In this document: piece by piece, positions 62,323-64,000 of the stretch | Numbering within the stretch: the stretch's first letter is position 1 | Layout: each line of letters opens with the position of its first letter | Assembly: GCA_910579705.1 (NCBI GenBank) | Contig: CAJTUI010000006.1 | Span: forward strand, 62,001 to 126,000 | From: an uncultured Christensenella sp. | Lineage (GTDB): Bacteria > Bacillota > Clostridia > Christensenellales > Borkfalkiaceae | Direction of reading: 5' to 3' | Length of the DNA stretch: 64,000 nucleotides | Made by a program: the position numbers and the translations under genes | Notes under the pieces: model-generated | Told to the model about the DNA's origin: nothing | Database searches by the model: none | What the model saw: the letters and a program-made list of their open reading frames with translations, nothing else

Positions 62323-64000
62323 TATAATTTTCCTTGCATTTTTGCAACAGTAATTTTAAGTTTATCTATATCTATGGGTTTCGACATATGAGCGTTCATA
62401 CCCGAATCCAAAGCGGACTTAACGTCTTCGTCGAACGCGTTCGCGGTCATTGCGAGAATGGGAATAGTTTTCGCGTTCTCGTGTGCGCAAGCGCGTATCG
62501 CGCGCGTCGCTTCGTAACCGTTCATAACCGGCATCTGCACGTCCATAAAGATTATATCGTATTGTCCCGGTTCGGATTTTTCGAACATTTCCAACGCTTC
62601 TCTGCCGTTGTGCGCTATATCGCAGACGACGCCTTCGTCTGATAACAGCTCGGTAAGAATTTCAGCATTTATTTCGTTGTCCTCCGCGGCGAGCACTTTA
62701 AGACCGTTCAGCGAAACCGCATCCGTATCGGAAGCGGAAGCCGTTTCGTCGCTGCCTCGGGTACCGCGTACGTGTTCAACCGCGCGGCGGAAATTAGACA
62801 TAAAGAAAGGCTTGGGCAGGAAGAAATCGATTCCGGCCTGTTTAGCCTCGTCCTCTATTTCCTCGAAATTATAAGAAGTCAAAACGAGAATAGGAATTTC
62901 GGTTTCGACGATTTCGCGAATTCTCTTAGCCGTTTCTATGCCGTTCATTTCAGGCATTTTCCAGTCAAGTAGAATAACGTTGAAATTATTGTTTTCCGTA
63001 CGCGATTCGTTGACCATTTCTATCGCGCGCATTCCGCTTACCGCGTACGATATATCGACGCCAGTTCCTTCCATAAGTTCTTTGACGTTGAGGCATATAT
63101 CTTCCTCGTCGTCAACGACGAGGACACGCGTAATATTGTGACGCTGCCAGAAATCGTCGTCGTCCATTTCCTCGGCCACGGCAAGTTCGAGTTCGACGGT
63201 GAATACGCTTCCTACACCCTGTTTGCTTTCGACGGAAATCGTACCGCCCATCAAATCTACGATGTTTTTGGTAATAGCCATTCCGAGCCCCGTACCTTGG
63301 ATTTCTTTCTTAGCGTTGGTCTGCTCGCGCGAGAACGGCTGGAATATCGTTTGTACGAATTCTTCGCTCATACCGAGTCCGTTGTCTTTAACAACGAACC
63401 GCAAATGAGCGTGTCTGTGTACGTTCTGCTCCATCTCCTCGATTACAAGTCCTATACTGCCTCCTGCCGGAGTATATTTAACCGCGTTCGACAAGAGATT
63501 GAGTAAAATCTGGTTAAGACGAAGTTTATCGCCCAAAATGCGTTCGGGTATCTCTCCCTTGGTGTGCATATCGAAATTCTGCTTCTTGGCTTTCGTCTGC
63601 GGAAGAACCATAGAATAAAGCGCTTCGAGCAATTCGGGAAGAGAAAATTCTTCAACGTTTAAAGCGGTCTTTCCGCTTTCGATTTTGCTCATATCGAGCA
63701 CGTCGTTGATTAATCCTAAAAGATGCTGGCTCGAATAAGTTATTTTCTTGACATATTCGCGCACGGTATCGGGTTTCTCCGCATTCTTCGCAAGCAGAGT
63801 AGAGAAACCTATAATCGCGTTCATAGGAGTTCTTATATCGTGCGACATATTTGAAAGGAAATTGCTCTTCGCCTCGTTGGCGGACTTTGCTATGTCGAGC
63901 GCCTGTTCGAGTTTTACGTTCATTTCCTGTTTGAGATTCAACTCTTTCTGTTTTGCTCTCCTCAACTGATACGCAAAAACTACGCCTACGCCCGCCGCGC
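62322..64000 (-). CDS. Hybrid sensor histidine kinase with two receivers, 5' end cut by window
   Basis: From the right edge: the end of a TM helix, a coiled coil, HisKA with phospho-His in SNMSHDIRTP (about 63840), HATPase (NLLSNAVKY, then DNGLGM, GTGLGM), REC1 (Asp in LLDWKMP) and REC2 (Asp in FMDVQMP). The sensor part lies outside the window. With the adjacent HPt and REC-HD-GYP-PAS-GGDEF genes it makes a His-Asp-His-Asp phosphorelay that ends in c-di-GMP control. Confidence 0.95.
   Translation of the reverse strand, partial: AAGVGVVFAYQLRRAKQKELNLKQEMNVKLEQALDIAKSANEAKSNFLSNMSHDIRTPMNAIIGFSTLLAKNAEKPDTVREYVKKITYSSQHLLGLINDVLDMSKIESGKTALNVEEFSLPELLEALYSMVLPQTKAKKQNFDMHTKGEIPERILGDKLRLNQILLNLLSNAVKYTPAGGSIGLVIEEMEQNVHRHAHLRFVVKDNGLGMSEEFVQTIFQPFSREQTNAKKEIQGTGLGMAITKNIVDLMGGTISVESKQGVGSVFTVELELAVAEEMDDDDFWQRHNITRVLVVDDEEDICLNVKELMEGTGVDISYAVSGMRAIEMVNESRTENNNFNVILLDWKMPEMNGIETAKRIREIVETEIPILVLTSYNFEEIEDEAKQAGIDFFLPKPFFMSNFRRAVEHVRGTRGSDETASASDTDAVSLNGLKVLAAEDNEINAEILTELLSDEGVVCDIAHNGREALEMFEKSEPGQYDIIFMDVQMPVMNGYEATRAIRACAHENAKTIPILAMTANAFDEDVKSALDSGMNAHMSKPIDIDKLKITVAKMQGKL

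Overview
The window reads as chromosomal DNA of a Gram-positive, endospore-lineage Clostridia-type bacterium (Bacillota). Spore-lineage families are present (YlbJ, a PdaB-type deacetylase, a YlmC/YmxH-type PRC-barrel protein). A DUF421/DUF4363 pair, lipobox lipoproteins and Shine-Dalgarno sites of the AGGAGG type fit the same group. There is no rRNA or CRISPR array. No complete prophage or insertion sequence is visible. Most genes lie on the minus strand.

Layout. 1-1505: an ApbE flavin transferase lipoprotein (cut by the left edge) beside a small FMN_bind lipoprotein. 1664-7746: a fused ABC ATPase-permease, a CmpB-type membrane protein, gltX and an XRE regulator. 7950-13159: DegV, a low-molecular-weight phosphatase, LOG, TfoX-N, a P-loop kinase-like protein, carbonic anhydrase, a methyltransferase and a second XRE regulator. 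13352-13616: tRNA-Ala(GGC) with its terminator, and a broken second copy of its 5' half. 13625-14700: HAD phosphatase and DUF1622.

14782-27171 is an AT-rich accessory island. It is built around a 1931-residue Rhs/YD-repeat polymorphic toxin with a small holin-like gene just upstream. Downstream lie a HExxH gene, a displaced Rhs C-terminal cassette inactivated by a 3-nt deletion, two membrane proteins and a run of immunity-like genes.

27382-49506 is housekeeping: SSB, PdaB-like, RarA, patatin, YlbJ, pheA, DAHP synthase, coaD, rsmD, 5-formyl-THF cyclo-ligase, alr, bioY, an ECF-type membrane protein, MATE, guaA, guaB, hemW, MGMT and lepA. 49515-50565 is a small divergent regulator module with visible operators. 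50606-57171 holds an MreB-like gene, Maf, Ppx/GppA and a complete folate operon folC-folE-folP-folBK. 57248-59400 holds DUF421/DUF4363, the YlmC-like protein and a CvpA-like protein. 59631-64000 is a signalling cluster: HPt, a REC-HD-GYP-PAS-GGDEF regulator and a hybrid histidine kinase cut by the right edge.

Two observations stand out. First, many genes lacking a Shine-Dalgarno site have a good sigma-A type promoter whose -10 box ends only 6-10 nt before the ATG, predicting leaderless or nearly leaderless mRNAs (apbE, XRE at 7746, methyltransferase, DUF1622, bioY, alr, lepA, XRE at 49874; folC with about 6 nt). Second, the Rhs island combines a toxin without a signal peptide, a holin-like partner, a displaced cassette and an immunity-gene array.
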